A stretch of 64,000 bases of DNA, taken from assembly GCF_030269485.1 (NCBI RefSeq), contig NZ_BSTL01000022.1:62001-126000 (forward strand), in the 5' to 3' direction. Position numbers and translations under genes: made by a program. Positions within the stretch are counted from its first letter, which is position 1; every line of letters begins with the position of its first letter. Positions 19,601-26,213 of this stretch are shown here, in pieces. Source of the stretch: Actinoplanes sp. NBRC 103695. GTDB lineage: Bacteria; Actinomycetota; Actinomycetes; Mycobacteriales; Micromonosporaceae. Under the pieces are notes generated by a model. That model searched no databases. It had not been told where the DNA came from and worked only from the letters and a program-made list of their open reading frames with translations.

Positions 19601-20515
19601 CACGCCGTCGGGCAGGTCGAGTTCCAACAGCTCGGCCAGCGCCTGCAGCCACGCTCCCAGCCCGCCCGAGCTCACCATCGTCCGCAGCCAGTCGACCAGG
19701 GCGGCCGGCCCGCGGCTGAACAGCTCGGCCAGCGGCAGCGGCGGAATGCCCTCGCGGTCACCCAGGCCGAGCAGTGCGAGCAGTCCCCGCAGCCGCCCGG
19801 AGTCGTCGTCGCCGCGACCGGCCCGCGTCTCGAGCAGGCCGTGCAGCACCTCGACCAGCTGGGCGCCGAGCAGATCGGGGTCGTCGGTCAGGGTGAGGTC
19901 GCGAGGTTGCGGCCAGGCCGGCAGCCGCAGCCCGCGGAGCCGGACGGCCAGCGCCGGAGCCTGTCCGCCGGCCGTCGGCAGGTCGGCCATGACGGCGACA
20001 CCGGCCAGGGCAACCACGTCGTCCGGGCCGGCCGGCGGGAAGTCCAGCGCGATGCCGAAGCGGATCGTCCCGGCCGGGGTGCCGGGTAGCAGCACCACAC
20101 CGCTCTCGCCATCGCTGCCGGCGACGGGCACGGCCAGGGTCGCGGAGAGCCTGAGGCCGTCGCGTTCGGTGGCCGCGCGCCCACCGAGTCCGAAGCTGAC
20201 CCGGCCCGGTGCGGCGTCCACGATGGCGCAGAGTGCGGCCGGTCCCTCCTGGACGAGCGGGATCCAGGTCTGGCCGGGCGGCAGGGCGGGCAGGTCGAGG
20301 GTGCGGGACACCTCGCCGAACAGCGACGCGGCCAGTCGCAGCAGCGCCTCCCGCCGGTCCGGGTCGTGCGCGACACCGGCCAGCGTGCCGGACGGGTCGC
20401 CGAAAAAGGCCGGATTGAGCGCGAGGCTCGCCGGATCCCCGGGCCGGTCCAGCCGCAGCACACCGAGCGCCAGACCGACCTGCACCAGCTCGTCCGGCAG
20501 CTCGACGCCGATCAT
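10670..20515 (-). CDS. giant 3281-residue DUF6603-like protein
   Basis: The ATG at 20515 overlaps the previous stop (ATGA), and the gene runs unbroken for 9.8 kb. The N-terminus is not a signal peptide. Residues ~1-900 and ~1150-2130 consist of similar modules: a helix of the type LADPVGALRSWLARLM, then long runs of alternating hydrophobic residues typical of stacked beta strands. Around residue 1023, LVAHSVAGHAARAV followed by a VTVGCP strand resembles the nucleophile elbow of an alpha/beta hydrolase. Residues ~2140-2630, including SLFIFGALSATLGGPPAFFV and GAGLGINRGLTIPDEVGKV, match what I remember of Pfam DUF6603, whose function is unknown. The C-terminal ~650 residues are unassigned. The size, repetition and beta-richness suggest a long scaffold or groove; this is inference. 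Confidence 0.8.
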   Translation of the reverse strand: MIGVELPDELVQVGLALGVLRLDRPGDPASLALNPAFFGDPSGTLAGVAHDPDRREALLRLAASLFGEVSRTLDLPALPPGQTWIPLVQEGPAALCAIVDAAPGRVSFGLGGRAATERDGLRLSATLAVPVAGSDGESGVVLLPGTPAGTIRFGIALDFPPAGPDDVVALAGVAVMADLPTAGGQAPALAVRLRGLRLPAWPQPRDLTLTDDPDLLGAQLVEVLHGLLETRAGRGDDDSGRLRGLLALLGLGDREGIPPLPLAELFSRGPAALVDWLRTMVSSGGLGAWLQALAELLELDLPDGVLGTGTAADPLRWVVRPTGDVEVSVQMVVTEAGGAVTIRPAVAGSLRTGDAATLPGRLRVLVELCALTLAATPAVTWLPRFDVGFELSRDGVPLVRLPATGTADVQVGTLRAGIGAGADHRPALQVEAIGVMLRGTAYPTLDLSSVEAIGRAASAAAADALTAALDDFLEPGRARALAVLLGLTRPVPVAETWPGLPALPELIADPLGAWGRYQAAVLSSGRWGTLAGELARLLGATAVETPAGDAAGPWVLRLAGVAAGELELRLWRSGPDAAPVLHVGAGVVHDPVALNGAELRPAMLLTLARIELPAAGPVVSFADGALVRLEIGDDLEVGGPIAVRFGTATAVVEWRRETGWEGRLAIRGGALASAGETLTLPDPFELGTGLPPPGDDLWTALEWLLARGLAGADADGFGAVAAALLGWRPTARLRLRHDPGPGIDVAALAADLPPLRLDELLADPVGALRSWLARLMASDSGLDLADLAVGVLQGLVAHDAAGGGFAVGTRGTGTPADPWRITLGAYPSGPELLAWLDPDGPSLRGLDPVLDTIVPGDPAATAAEILTAAARFDPLLRDLSAGRDVVADLAGLLALRDSDGIFRTADQIADGDAQGATLDGVSHLDAPAAFELSLHAPGVDGGRVIYVAAALPGVAPWRGQPDPPDPALIDLREGELPASATVAAQGPWFVLLPPVADVAGRLRAAVQAVRAAAPGPVTLVAHSVAGHAARAVWAGGDAEGLVTVGCPYGPAVAAATGAEATVLAGRLAALLPQPDAQEIAGLLGLLRARAALCGAAVPGPGGLAAATPFPVRDFLPPPLPTPLPGAVAPLAIPAGFTGDDLVLATAGLARAVAGHVRGLLPDESAGRTRAPATHLGLGIAAARSAPESDDLRASVDVRADLHRIRLRAGGPGDPGRAVTVRTSLWREGGWLAGSAAGGSGPRVRRADLTVVLGSSGAATMTLHDAAVAGIELGAVRLGAPDAAARTLIGALGRALSPAPATGLVRDLLDVLAATGLIAIAPDGTVTFPPDALDRFLTDPMESLRAGRELVVDAAGRLLASGDHGLSLVDDGAGTRLTAASTVLLGGLVPFDGTLTLDPDFHARAQLRLGPLVLDADSRTGTTADIELDAGRPAPDRIPLWPTADLPTLGAQVAAAAAAEVLRAGLEHVRGDRVDPLLRALGLLPAGTGRVRSPIWLLRDPIGWPSGMLAPARLAALLGAAGRLIGQSGDGLALPGGGSVTATEDGDALRLTVRLRRAAADGSGADVALLVSVAPGLVVRTGVRAAIRRSGTAGFRSAGVELEAGLSTALTVRLQPADPSATELVLPLLPGTPDLGALAGLAATAAVEHALPVLLDALGDAGDADPRIARFAAALTTLGEALGLRDPAGGTFRITELRLLAADPPAELASRFRARPAAALAALRELVAAVTGDPAGNGPLWRSPAGAIEVDLAPAATGAPRIRIRAAGLEPLPGLRIGGEVTAGDTGLAAARLSLTTTDADALLPGPVDLLPFVEVTLGADVPERVEAGVWLDPVSAARREALLVQVTLGKGTLVLHRRATAAEVVSGTDLTAAIPALVKRLAVPLAAELALAQATLGDLLNGPFGSAPSLGGLLAEAGVLAGSQGSWRLAGDLVDNMTGRVLGAIAKLVDAHGGPTLGPFELVLLTRTGGTVPAGSRRYGVGLRLTEAIVPPAIGPLVLAVEADDVWDPPLPGPAGGHLELWVLELPDDLIGGVAVRAAPGIRIRGLGVRVRAEQGPLLDAGLRVGSLRLSGAYEQDASGFGHAGGRLVIDGLALDVGSAGGGNPVAGKVLSPGPGSGGDPEKVAPSFSPELQVRKTATEPVRVTVSAGLGSGPWWIPIQRSFGPIYIAQIGLDVGTEGGRPTDVSLLLDGGAALSGLEVGVDDLELIIPFATAANPLTWRIDLAGLAVAFHDANVELAGGLRKLERDGGVEYVGMLVLRAAGFGIDVIGAWGEFPVPGKSEKYTSLFIFGALSATLGGPPAFFVTGVGAGLGINRGLTIPDEVGKVNAFPLVRAMSSSGGLTGDPMRALNDIAAAFPPLRGNFWLAAGVRFTTFTIVESVAMLAVSFGDGVEVAILGTSRMGLPNPAAPLVSIELALLARFSSRDGVLSVQAQLTANSWLINPACRLTGGFAFMIWFRTGEVLLTLGGFHSRFIAETRRTRPHIVLPQIPRLGLSWQVSSMIVVKGESYFALTSTAVMTGARIQVVFDGGFVKATFTAGFDAVVSWDPAYYDVTVFIGVTASLNIEINLWFLGTIRIWLGFSIGAELHVWGPRIRGEATLDLGVVRVRIPFGPGGRVTVEPIGWGAFHDKYLVAGDPHEQSMSVVVAGGSIPPDPGGPAGAPDDGSAERPFRVGPEFTLATSTRTAANRVNDTVLGGLPLDLTPMQVADVTSRHTVAVVDDAGQAVPVDIVAVSGAVPDGLWRIPEPGDVGADGMHPAFTGARIVAVPVLLGVPRVGRIDDVEPGRPRRLPLLDDRDPGQAMSAAMAAAAAWAVEQQQADAFTVSAAALAGGAIHAVAGAALGRCLGVRTGRAAAAGPSGYAISLLAADRLAPPRLARITTGAYVAPADPVPVVPRHADPPAPGPRPGEPLLAALLWSRPAADVTPPGRTTVGSWGRRLPRRTPPSLAEARFAEPPLAAHLHVTAPPLGAGPKSGLAARDVTNRFRRVGDGRERRRELLADRGPLLEMETRLAAAGVSLPAGQAQVWHVPQARADVSEQRPALSITGDQLVRVVTVGRDGTALTDAEVTTADVTVPRGAQRLVLVGTGRTDAAPGLAGWYAGTPVLRAHPMTCLVPGGLLRAAAAPELRNRTPVDAALTTGADAVRGSALTRTTLPAGTRCVLLVLDTAPGAGTPAEGLILGLDGATQQTGADGRPAPPVSTVAGYRTHLFFTVRPEPGRAVVVTVGHQPDWQVAGVLGSARPAALVAAETARRGLEALVPGLTERGSRASQLRWIAGSS

Positions 20516-21030
20516 GACCGCGCGGCGCGGTCGATGGCGTGCCGGGCCTGCGGCACCACCCGCAGCACTCCGTGGCTCGCCCAGACCGCGCCGGGCAGCA
20601 TCGGGCAGCAGTGCGCGTCCTCACCGGCCCGGGCCGCCACGGTCTCGCACACCTGACGGAACGCGATCCACACGGCGGCCACCGCGGTCGGTCCCCAGAC
20701 CGCCACGACCAGCGGATCCGCGCCACGGGCGGCGGTCTCCGCGGTACCGATCAGCCCGGCCGGCTCGCTCTCGGTGCCCAGTGCGTACGGGACCACCAGT
20801 TGGGTTCTCGCCTGGTCGCACTGAACCGGCAGAGCGGCTAGTAGCAGTCCTTCGCGCAGTGCAACCCGTAACTCGAGGCTGTGTACAGCTAATTCGTTGT
20901 CCAAGTCCTGCCAGACGAAGCCGATGCTCGGATCGGCTTCCGCGGCTAGCGCGTCGCGTAGGAGCCGCCGGAGCTCGTCCTCGGTGACCGCGATGGGCGA
21001 GCCGACCTCGCCGGGCTGGGACACTGCCAT
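20512..21030 (-). CDS. 172-residue protein, first gene of the DUF6603-like operon
   Basis: This gene opens the six-gene operon and is coupled to the giant gene by an ATGA overlap. After ~15 residues it has an amphipathic helix (TEDELRRLLRDALAAE). A mostly hydrophobic mixed alpha/beta region follows, with short motifs PLVVAVWGPTAVAAVW and EDAHCCPMLPGAVW. There is no signal peptide and no recognisable domain. Spacing from the only nearby purine-rich sequence (GGAAG) is long, so initiation may be weak. Function is unknown. A role as adaptor or dosage-setting leader for the giant protein is speculation from position. Confidence 0.65.
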   Translation of the reverse strand: MAVSQPGEVGSPIAVTEDELRRLLRDALAAEADPSIGFVWQDLDNELAVHSLELRVALREGLLLAALPVQCDQARTQLVVPYALGTESEPAGLIGTAETAARGADPLVVAVWGPTAVAAVWIAFRQVCETVAARAGEDAHCCPMLPGAVWASHGVLRVVPQARHAIDRAARS

Positions 21031-21532
21031 GCGATGGATGCTTCCGTCAGGCTGACGTTCTTCCGGTCAGATCACCGACAGCGGGAGGGGATTATGCACC
21101 CGTCGGGAATCCGACCACCTTTGCGTTGACCGGGCACGGCTGGCTGATGTCCGGAGCTCGCGAGCGCGGCCGCCGGTGGCTGTCCACGCAACCTGCCGAA
21201 TGGGATCGGCGTGTTGCCACGATCTCGCGTTACCATCGCTCCGGATAACGCGGAACGGGAAATTCGCCTTTGATCCGCGGAAGAGATGTGTGCTTCTCAT
21301 GGGCCGTCAAGTGGTCACTCGCCCGGGTGCGCGACGAGTAACACGCGCTGCACTTGCCAATTCCCGGAAATACGCCGTGCATGTAGTCGTAGGCGCTGGG
21401 TCAGACGGCGCCAGAAATGGTGTGCGCACTGAATGGCCGGCACCGCACTCGATCGGCGGTGGTCACACGCCTGGTCACAGGCGAAGCCGAGGAACATTCG
21501 CAGCGGCAGCGGGATCCGGCCCGGCGACCGGC
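21031..21532. promoter_or_regulatory. upstream region of the DUF6603-like operon
   Basis: About 500 bases without a convincing gene, less GC-rich than the surroundings. On the minus strand a CATAAT hexamer (21091-21096) lies ~60 bases before the first start codon and could be a -10 element, but no good -35 is seen. A palindrome, CGTCAG-G-CTGACG, at 21045-21057 lies between it and the start and could be an operator. The rest (21130-21532) shows nothing I can assign. Confidence 0.35.
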
Positions 21533-22606
21533 TCATGACCCGGCCGACGTGGTCAGGATGCCGAGGCACATCTCGTCCGCGGTGCCCTCACCCCAGATCA
21601 CGTAGCGCGGCGGCAGGGCCTTCAGCTGCGGCAACCGCTTGCGGAGGCCGGCGTCATGCGTACACGTGGTCCGGAGAGTGTCTCCGGCCTTGACTTTGAC
21701 CGGCTCGGGGAGCACCTGCAGCGCCTGGTTGTCGAAGTCGAAGGCCGGGACGTCGAGCAGCAGCCTGGCGTCGGGCTTGCCCGGGTTGAGCTCGACCGTG
21801 ACCGACCTGCCGAGCAGGTGCATGTGCCCCCGGGCGGCGTACACGGTCATCGGTCCCGGGACCGGGGTGTCGCAGGTCTGGGTGTTGCCAGGCTTGGGCT
21901 TGGCATAGCCGCACATCTTGAGCAGGTTTCCCTCCATCGCGCCGGACTCCGCCCCGAAGCGTTTCGTGACGTCGGCGGCCGCGGCGCTCCGGTCGCACAG
22001 CGGACCCGACTCGTCCGGCGCGCAGGGCAGCTCGATGGGCACCAACAGAGGCGAGGTGTCGAGGGTCGTGGTCCGCGGCGTTCCGTCGGTGAGGCGCAGC
22101 CGCACGGTGGACTGGTCACTGCCGGCCGGCTTGCCGCCGGTGCCGAGCAGGCTGTAGTGCGTCTCCATCACGATCAGGCTGCCCGGCTTCAGCGGAAAGC
22201 CGAGGTCACCGTCGAGCGGGATTTCCTGCACGCCGGGTGTCCAGGTGTCCACCCAGGTCGCGTCACCGACTCCGGCCGAGCTGAAACAGGTCCAGCCCTC
22301 CTCCGGCGTCTTGGCGTCGATCGCCCGGACCTCGGCCGCGTGCTCGGGCGCGATCACGTTGGTGATGGCGTGGTGGGCGATCGGGACGTTCTGCGGGGTG
22401 AACTGGACGCCGGTCAGGAACGCCGGCTTGGTGATCTGGGGGTCGAGGATCACGCAGCGGTACTCGTCGAGCCCGCCGGCCGGTGGCGCCGGGGTGACCG
22501 GCTTCGCGTATTCGATCTCCTGGAAGCGTTCACCGGTGCGCAACGGCAACGCCGGCGCCGCGGAGGAGTTGTGGGCGTGGGCCGGGGCTCGAGCAACGGC
22601 TCGCAT
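21533..22606 (-). CDS. copper type II monooxygenase-like protein, N-terminus lost
   Basis: The product resembles PHM/DBH-type copper monooxygenases, whose two domains bind copper through histidine and methionine. Visible candidate ligands are the HHAITN run near the N-terminal third, METHYSLLG and ARGHMHLLGRS further on, with conserved cysteines between them. Homologues usually start with a secretion or lipoprotein signal. Here the only in-frame ATG before the domain (22606) gives MRAVARAPAHAHNSS, with no signal. Upstream of that point the DNA belongs to a phosphotransferase gene read in another frame. The gene therefore looks like the product of a deletion that removed its promoter and signal sequence. 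Function in its present form is doubtful. Confidence 0.65.
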   Translation of the reverse strand: MRAVARAPAHAHNSSAAPALPLRTGERFQEIEYAKPVTPAPPAGGLDEYRCVILDPQITKPAFLTGVQFTPQNVPIAHHAITNVIAPEHAAEVRAIDAKTPEEGWTCFSSAGVGDATWVDTWTPGVQEIPLDGDLGFPLKPGSLIVMETHYSLLGTGGKPAGSDQSTVRLRLTDGTPRTTTLDTSPLLVPIELPCAPDESGPLCDRSAAAADVTKRFGAESGAMEGNLLKMCGYAKPKPGNTQTCDTPVPGPMTVYAARGHMHLLGRSVTVELNPGKPDARLLLDVPAFDFDNQALQVLPEPVKVKAGDTLRTTCTHDAGLRKRLPQLKALPPRYVIWGEGTADEMCLGILTTSAGS

Positions 22607-23076
22607 CCGTCCAGCGCGCCGGCGAGGTCCGGCCGCACCCCGGCGAGCGCCGTGGCGGCCCGCCTCCAGGTGTCGGTGAGCTCGGCCGTCGAGAACCGGA
22701 ACCGGCTTCCGGCGTCCATCCGCCCTCGCGCTTCGTTCCGGAGCCGGGCCAGTAGCCGTGCCGCGGCCAGCCAGCCGTCCGTGGACGGTCGCTGGGCCAA
22801 CGACTGCGCGCCGACGTCCTCGAACTCGAGGACGACGAAGCCGTCTCCGCGATGCGCCGCGATGAGCCGTGGCGCGGCGATCCGGCCGGGGATCAGCACC
22901 TGCTCGTACACGTCGAGCGCGAGTGCTTCCGCGCCGGCGCCGCGCTTGACGATCGTGGTCGAGCCGCCGGTCCAGCGGATCCGCCAGGTCTCGCTGATGC
23001 CCCAGTGCCGCAGCTTGTCGCCGCCGACCGCGACCCGGCCGCCGGACACCAGCGGAAGCCATCCGGGAGAATCCAT
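22590..23076 (-). pseudogene. truncated aminoglycoside-phosphotransferase-like gene
   Basis: From the ATG at 23076 the product reads like the N-lobe of an APH/choline-kinase-type phosphotransferase. It has a beta-hairpin with TTIVKRG (candidate ATP-binding lysine), a downstream helix containing YEQVLIPG, and the hinge-type strand GFVVLEFEDVG. The C-lobe with the catalytic HGD and metal-binding Asp is absent. Instead, near 22590-22605, the sequence changes to that of a copper monooxygenase in a different frame, and the phosphotransferase frame ends as arginine-rich nonsense at 22450. I read this as a deletion fusing two genes. The exact breakpoint cannot be fixed without intact homologues. Confidence 0.6.
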
Positions 23077-23086
23077 CCGGGGGACT

Positions 23087-23611
23087 TTACATAAGGGCCG
23101 CTCTGGCCTCGGCCAGGATGCGGTCGGAGAGCTCGGTGCCCGCCGTGGCCCGGGCCAGCAGCAGCGCGCCGACCAGGGTGCTCACCGCGACCAGGTCCTC
23201 GCCGCCGTCGGTGGCCAGCTGCCGGGCGTAAAGCTCCACCCCCTTCGCGTACGCCGGAATGGCGGCGTTGTCCGGATCCTCGCGGGCCAGGTCGCCGCCG
23301 AACCCGGCGGTCGGGCAGCCGGTGCCCGGTGCGTCGCGGTGCTCGGGCGAGAGGTACGCCTCCAGGAACGCGTCCCGGTCGAGCGAGGTGATCCGCTCGC
23401 CGGCCTGGGTGAACGCGAGCCCGACCGCCTCGGTGACCAGCGCGTCCTTCGAGGCGAAGTGCTTGTAGAACCCGCCGTGGGTCAGCCCCACCTCGGCCAT
23501 CACGTCGGCCACGCTGACCCCGTCGATCCCCTGCTCGCGAAACAGGCGGGCCGCCGTCTCGACGATCCGCTTCCGGTTCTCCTGCGCCTGCGCCTGCGAC
23601 ACCCGTCCCAT
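23087..23611 (-). CDS. TetR-family repressor
   Basis: The N-terminal helix-turn-helix is typical: RKRIVETAARLFREQGIDGVSVADVMAEVGLTHGGFYKHF in two adjoining pieces, ending in the GGFYKHFASKDAL signature. The C-terminal ligand domain resembles regulators beside SDR or alkene-type reductases. I prefer the ATG at 23611 (MGRVSQ) over 23632, because the longer start would place the initiation codon inside a palindromic operator. The gene is divergent from the SDR at 23684, and the shared 70-base gap carries the operator, so it probably represses both itself and the SDR until an unknown small molecule binds. Confidence 0.88.
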   Translation of the reverse strand: MGRVSQAQAQENRKRIVETAARLFREQGIDGVSVADVMAEVGLTHGGFYKHFASKDALVTEAVGLAFTQAGERITSLDRDAFLEAYLSPEHRDAPGTGCPTAGFGGDLAREDPDNAAIPAYAKGVELYARQLATDGGEDLVAVSTLVGALLLARATAGTELSDRILAEARAALM

Positions 23612-23622
23612 GGATCCGAGTA

Positions 23623-23677
23623 TAGATGGCATGTGTCATCTATTACCTTGCGCAGCTTAGATGACGGTCATAATCTA
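23623..23677. promoter_or_regulatory. TetR operator pair between repressor and SDR
   Basis: A 20-base palindrome TAGATGGCA-TG-TGTCATCTA lies at 23623-23642; its half-sites differ at one base. A second, weaker copy, TAGATGAC followed by GTCATAATCTA, lies at 23658-23677, directly before the SDR start. Confidence 0.65.
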
Positions 23678-23683
23678 TTTGGC

Positions 23684-24355
23684 ATGGACATCACGAACTC
23701 GGTAGCCGTCGTCACCGGCGCCAACCGCGGCCTGGGCCGCCACTTCGCCACTCAGCTGCTGGAACGCGGCGCCAAGGTGTACGCCGGCGCCCGCAACCCG
23801 GCCTCGGTCGACCTGCCCGGCGCCATTCCCCTGCAGCTCGACATCACCGACCCGGCCTCGATCGAGCGGGCCGTCAAGACGGCGGGGGACACCACCCTGC
23901 TGATCAACAACGCCGGGATCTCGCTCCGCCAGCCGCTCATCGGCGGCGACCTCGACCTGATCCGGCAGGAGATGGAGACGCACTACTTCGGAACCCTCGG
24001 CGTCACCCGCGCGTTCGTCCCGTCGATCGAGGCCAACGGCGGCGGCGCCATTCTCAACGTGTTGTCCGTACTGTCCTGGCTCCACCTCGACGTCACCGGC
24101 GGTTACTCGGCGGCCAAGGCGGCCGGCTGGGCGATGACCGACTCGGTCCGCCACGAGCTCGCCCCGCGCGGCATCGCGGTCGCCGCCCTGCACGTCGGCT
24201 ACATGGACACCGACATGGCCGCGCACGCCCCGGCCGACCAGAAGACCGACCCGGCGCTCGTCGCCCGGCAGGCCCTGGACGGCATCGCGGCGGGCCTGAC
24301 GGAAATCCTGGCCGACGACCTGAGCCGGAACGTGAAGGCCGGCCTGGCCGGTTAG
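23684..24355 (+). CDS. short-chain dehydrogenase/reductase
   Basis: A classical SDR of 223 residues. The nucleotide-binding motif TGANRGLG occurs near residue 12, followed by NNAGIS. The catalytic serine is in the NVLSVLSWL strand, and the YSAAK motif carries the active Tyr and Lys. The glycine-motif arginine and the length fit NADP(H)-dependent classical SDRs. The substrate cannot be read from sequence. It is divergent from a TetR gene whose likely operator overlaps this promoter, a common arrangement for inducible detoxifying reductases. Transcription probably ends at the hairpin 24368-24400. Confidence 0.9.
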   Translation: MDITNSVAVVTGANRGLGRHFATQLLERGAKVYAGARNPASVDLPGAIPLQLDITDPASIERAVKTAGDTTLLINNAGISLRQPLIGGDLDLIRQEMETHYFGTLGVTRAFVPSIEANGGGAILNVLSVLSWLHLDVTGGYSAAKAAGWAMTDSVRHELAPRGIAVAALHVGYMDTDMAAHAPADQKTDPALVARQALDGIAAGLTEILADDLSRNVKAGLAG

Positions 24356-24367
24356 GTTCGGCGCTGG

Positions 24368-24400
24368 GACGAGGAGGCGAGGCCGCGATGCCTCCTCGTC
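24368..24400. terminator. bidirectional hairpin between SDR gene and egtD
   Basis: A perfect 11-base-pair stem GACGAGGAGGC/GCCTCCTCGTC with an 11-base loop sits between the two convergent genes. No U-run follows, as is usual in high-GC actinobacteria. Confidence 0.7.
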
Positions 24401-24432
24401 GGGGGACGCTCTGGGCGGCCGTGCGGGAATGC

Positions 24433-25413
24433 TCAGCCCTGCGGGACGGCGGTGGACAGCGACAGGGCGAACAGCCCGTCCGGGTCGGTCCACCAGTGGT
24501 CGAGGCTGAACCCGGCCTCGGCCAGTTCCCGCTCGACACCCTCGCGGCGGAACTTGGCGGACACCTCCGTGCGGACCTCCTCGCCGGCCGCGAAGTCGAC
24601 GACCAGGTCGACGCCGGGGATGGTGACGCGCATCGGCCAGCGGGCGCGCAGCCGCATCTCGATCCACTCGTGGTCGGGATCCCAGAGGGCGACGTGGGCG
24701 AAGCCTTCGAGGTCGAAGTCGGCGTCCAGGCTGTTGTTGAGGACCCGCAGGACGTTGCGGTTGAACTCGGCGGTCACCCCGGAAGCGTCGTCGTAGGCCG
24801 GGACCACGACGCTCGGGCTCTTCACCAGGTCGGTGCCGAGCAGCAGGTGCTCGCCGGGTTCGAGCACCGCCCGTACGTCGGCGAGGAACGCGGCCCGCTC
24901 GGCCGGCACCAGGTTGCCGATCGTGCCGCCGAGGAACGCGATCAGCCGGTCGCCGCCGGTCGGCAGGTGTTTCAGGTGACGGGTCATGTCGCCGACGACG
25001 TTGTGCACCCGCAGGCCGGGGTAGTCGGCCGTGATCCGGTCGGCGGCGGCGGTCAGCGCGGTGGGTGAGACGTCCATCGGTACGAACGTCTCGAGGGTGC
25101 CGGTCGCGGTCAGCGCGTCCAGCAGCAGCCGGGTCTTGGTGGAGTAGCCGGAGCCGAGTTCGAGCAGCGAGGTGGCCCGGGTGTGCCGGGCGATATCGGC
25201 GGCCCGGTCGGTGAGGATCTGCCGTTCGGTGCGGGTCGGGTAGTACTCGCGCAGCTCGGTGATCTGCTCGAAGAGCTCGCTGCCGCGGGCGTCGTAGAAC
25301 CACTTGGGCGGCAGGGATTTCGGGTCGGTGGTGAGCCCGGTGGTCACGTCGGTCCGCAGGGCGCGGCTGAGCTCGTCGGCGTCCAGGTGGACGTCGATGG
25401 CGTGCACGTTCAC
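24433..25413 (-). CDS. egtD: EgtD, histidine N-alpha-trimethyltransferase
   Basis: EgtD converts L-histidine to hercynine with three SAM molecules, the first committed step of ergothioneine synthesis. The protein is ~326 residues, close to mycobacterial EgtD. It shows KWFYDARGSELFEQIT, the SAM-binding motif LLELGSGYSTKTR, FVPMDVSP, and FLGGTIGNL. The start is GTG at 25413, which overlaps the egtC stop as GTGA; an upstream GGGAGA fits a ribosome site. It is the last gene of egtABCD in this orientation. No EgtE-type PLP lyase follows. Confidence 0.95.
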   Translation of the reverse strand: MNVHAIDVHLDADELSRALRTDVTTGLTTDPKSLPPKWFYDARGSELFEQITELREYYPTRTERQILTDRAADIARHTRATSLLELGSGYSTKTRLLLDALTATGTLETFVPMDVSPTALTAAADRITADYPGLRVHNVVGDMTRHLKHLPTGGDRLIAFLGGTIGNLVPAERAAFLADVRAVLEPGEHLLLGTDLVKSPSVVVPAYDDASGVTAEFNRNVLRVLNNSLDADFDLEGFAHVALWDPDHEWIEMRLRARWPMRVTIPGVDLVVDFAAGEEVRTEVSAKFRREGVERELAEAGFSLDHWWTDPDGLFALSLSTAVPQG

Positions 25414-26213
25414 GGTTCTCCCAGGGTTGTCGTCGTGAGGGCGGTGGCCGTGGCGACCAGCAGGGTGCGGTCGGGGACGGGCTGCCAGCCGGGGTCGTCG
25501 TCGAACGGCTCGGACGCCACGACGACGTCGGCCGCCCGGCGGGCCGAAGACGGATGACCGGAGGCGAGGGGTGGCTCGCCGCCGGGCGCGGCCGCCCGCC
25601 GCCGGACCGACAGCGAGTGACCGACGGTGGTGGCGGCGATCGTCTCGCCGTCGGTGAGCAGCAGGTTGAGGCGGGAGCCCGGCGCGGCTCGTTCGACCTC
25701 GGCCACGACCGAGGCGAGCGCGTCGCCCGGGGTGGCGCCGGACCTGAGGCGGTCGCGGACGAACACCCAGAGCAGGGCCGCGTCGGTGGGCGCCTCGAGG
25801 ACGAGCAGACCGTCGATCGCCGTCGTGGACGCCAGTTTCGCCACCGAGCCGGGCCACCCGGTGACGACCCCGTTGTGGCTGAACAGCCAGGGCCCCTCAC
25901 CGAAGGGCGCGGCCGCGGACTCGGTGACCGGCATGCCGGCGGTCGCGCTGCGGACGGCCGCGAGCACCGCCGTCGAGCTCAGCGCCGCCGTCAGCCCGGG
26001 CAGCGTGGTGTCGCTCCAGATCGGCGTGCCCCGCCGGTACCGCACCGGACCGTCCGGCGTGTACCACCCGATCCCGAACCCGTCGGCGTTGACGGTGCCG
26101 CCGCCGCGCATGTCCTGCGGCGCCCACGACTGCTTGACCAGCGAGTGCGGAGGATCGAAGAGCAATTTCCCCAGGGGTACGGGCGGGCCGAGGTAGGCCA
26201 GGTGGCGGCACAT
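25410..26213 (-). CDS. egtC: EgtC, class II glutamine amidotransferase-type hydrolase
   Basis: EgtC removes glutamate from the gamma-glutamyl-cysteinyl-hercynine sulfoxide made by EgtB. The start MCRHLAYLGPP provides Cys2, the N-terminal nucleophile of the class II amidotransferase fold. Further family features are GGGTVNADGFGIGWY and LFSHNGVVTGW. The open frame runs further upstream, but the ATG at 26213 gives the required Met-Cys start and forms TGATG with the egtB stop. The length is 267 residues. The stop overlaps egtD by 4 bases, consistent with coupled translation. Confidence 0.95.
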   Translation of the reverse strand: MCRHLAYLGPPVPLGKLLFDPPHSLVKQSWAPQDMRGGGTVNADGFGIGWYTPDGPVRYRRGTPIWSDTTLPGLTAALSSTAVLAAVRSATAGMPVTESAAAPFGEGPWLFSHNGVVTGWPGSVAKLASTTAIDGLLVLEAPTDAALLWVFVRDRLRSGATPGDALASVVAEVERAAPGSRLNLLLTDGETIAATTVGHSLSVRRRAAAPGGEPPLASGHPSSARRAADVVVASEPFDDDPGWQPVPDRTLLVATATALTTTTLGEP

